From Deltaproteobacteria bacterium (GTDB lineage: Bacteria > Myxococcota_A > UBA796 > UBA9615), in contig JAJDAI010000937.1 of NCBI GenBank assembly GCA_029261955.1, forward strand, positions 1 through 5,799: a stretch of 5,799 bases of DNA, in the 5' to 3' direction. Within the stretch, counting starts at the first letter, position 1; each line of letters opens with the position of its first letter. The notes under the pieces are model-generated. The model saw only the letters and a list, made by a program, of their open reading frames with translations, had not been told where the DNA came from and did not search any database. Shown here in pieces: positions 5,797 through 5,799 of this stretch. The position numbers and the translations under genes were made by a program.

Positions 5797-5799
5797 TCA

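Overview
This is a GC-rich window with protein-coding genes packed on both strands. It suggests the chromosome of a Gram-negative bacterium. The evidence is a lipoprotein with a clear lipobox and a non-Asp +2 residue, a MepM-like M23 endopeptidase (a family that cuts cross-links in periplasmic peptidoglycan), several GTG starts and strong G/C at third codon positions. The overall style fits Myxococcota or related former deltaproteobacteria, but this is inference and no marker gene fixes the lineage. No mobile element, tRNA, rRNA, CRISPR array or phage gene is visible.

Layout: four genes lie on the minus strand and one on the plus strand. Reading leftward from a divergent 151-bp intergenic region (4314-4464), the minus-strand genes are: a ClpX-type AAA+ unfoldase (3144-4313); after 41 bp, a B12-binding-domain radical SAM protein (1621-3102); after 121 bp, an M23 peptidase lipoprotein (207-1499); and after 10 bp, the start of a secreted protein of unknown function that runs off the left edge (1-196). 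Rightward from the same intergenic region runs a type II (zinc-finger-less) DnaJ-family co-chaperone (4465-5796), whose stop lies 3 bp from the right edge.

Functional reading: the centre is a protein quality-control pair, an ATP-driven unfoldase and a J-domain co-chaperone, transcribed divergently. Both depart from the textbook form. The ClpX has no clpP or tig beside it and has a shortened loop where Escherichia coli ClpX carries its RKH substrate-recognition loop. The J-protein has a roughly 180-residue linker with a repeated Trp-Arg-Pro...Asp-Pro motif and no cysteine anywhere. The radical SAM gene may be co-transcribed with clpX. The M23 peptidase and the secreted protein look like a separate envelope unit, possibly with its own weak promoter. 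The two units are not obviously related in function.
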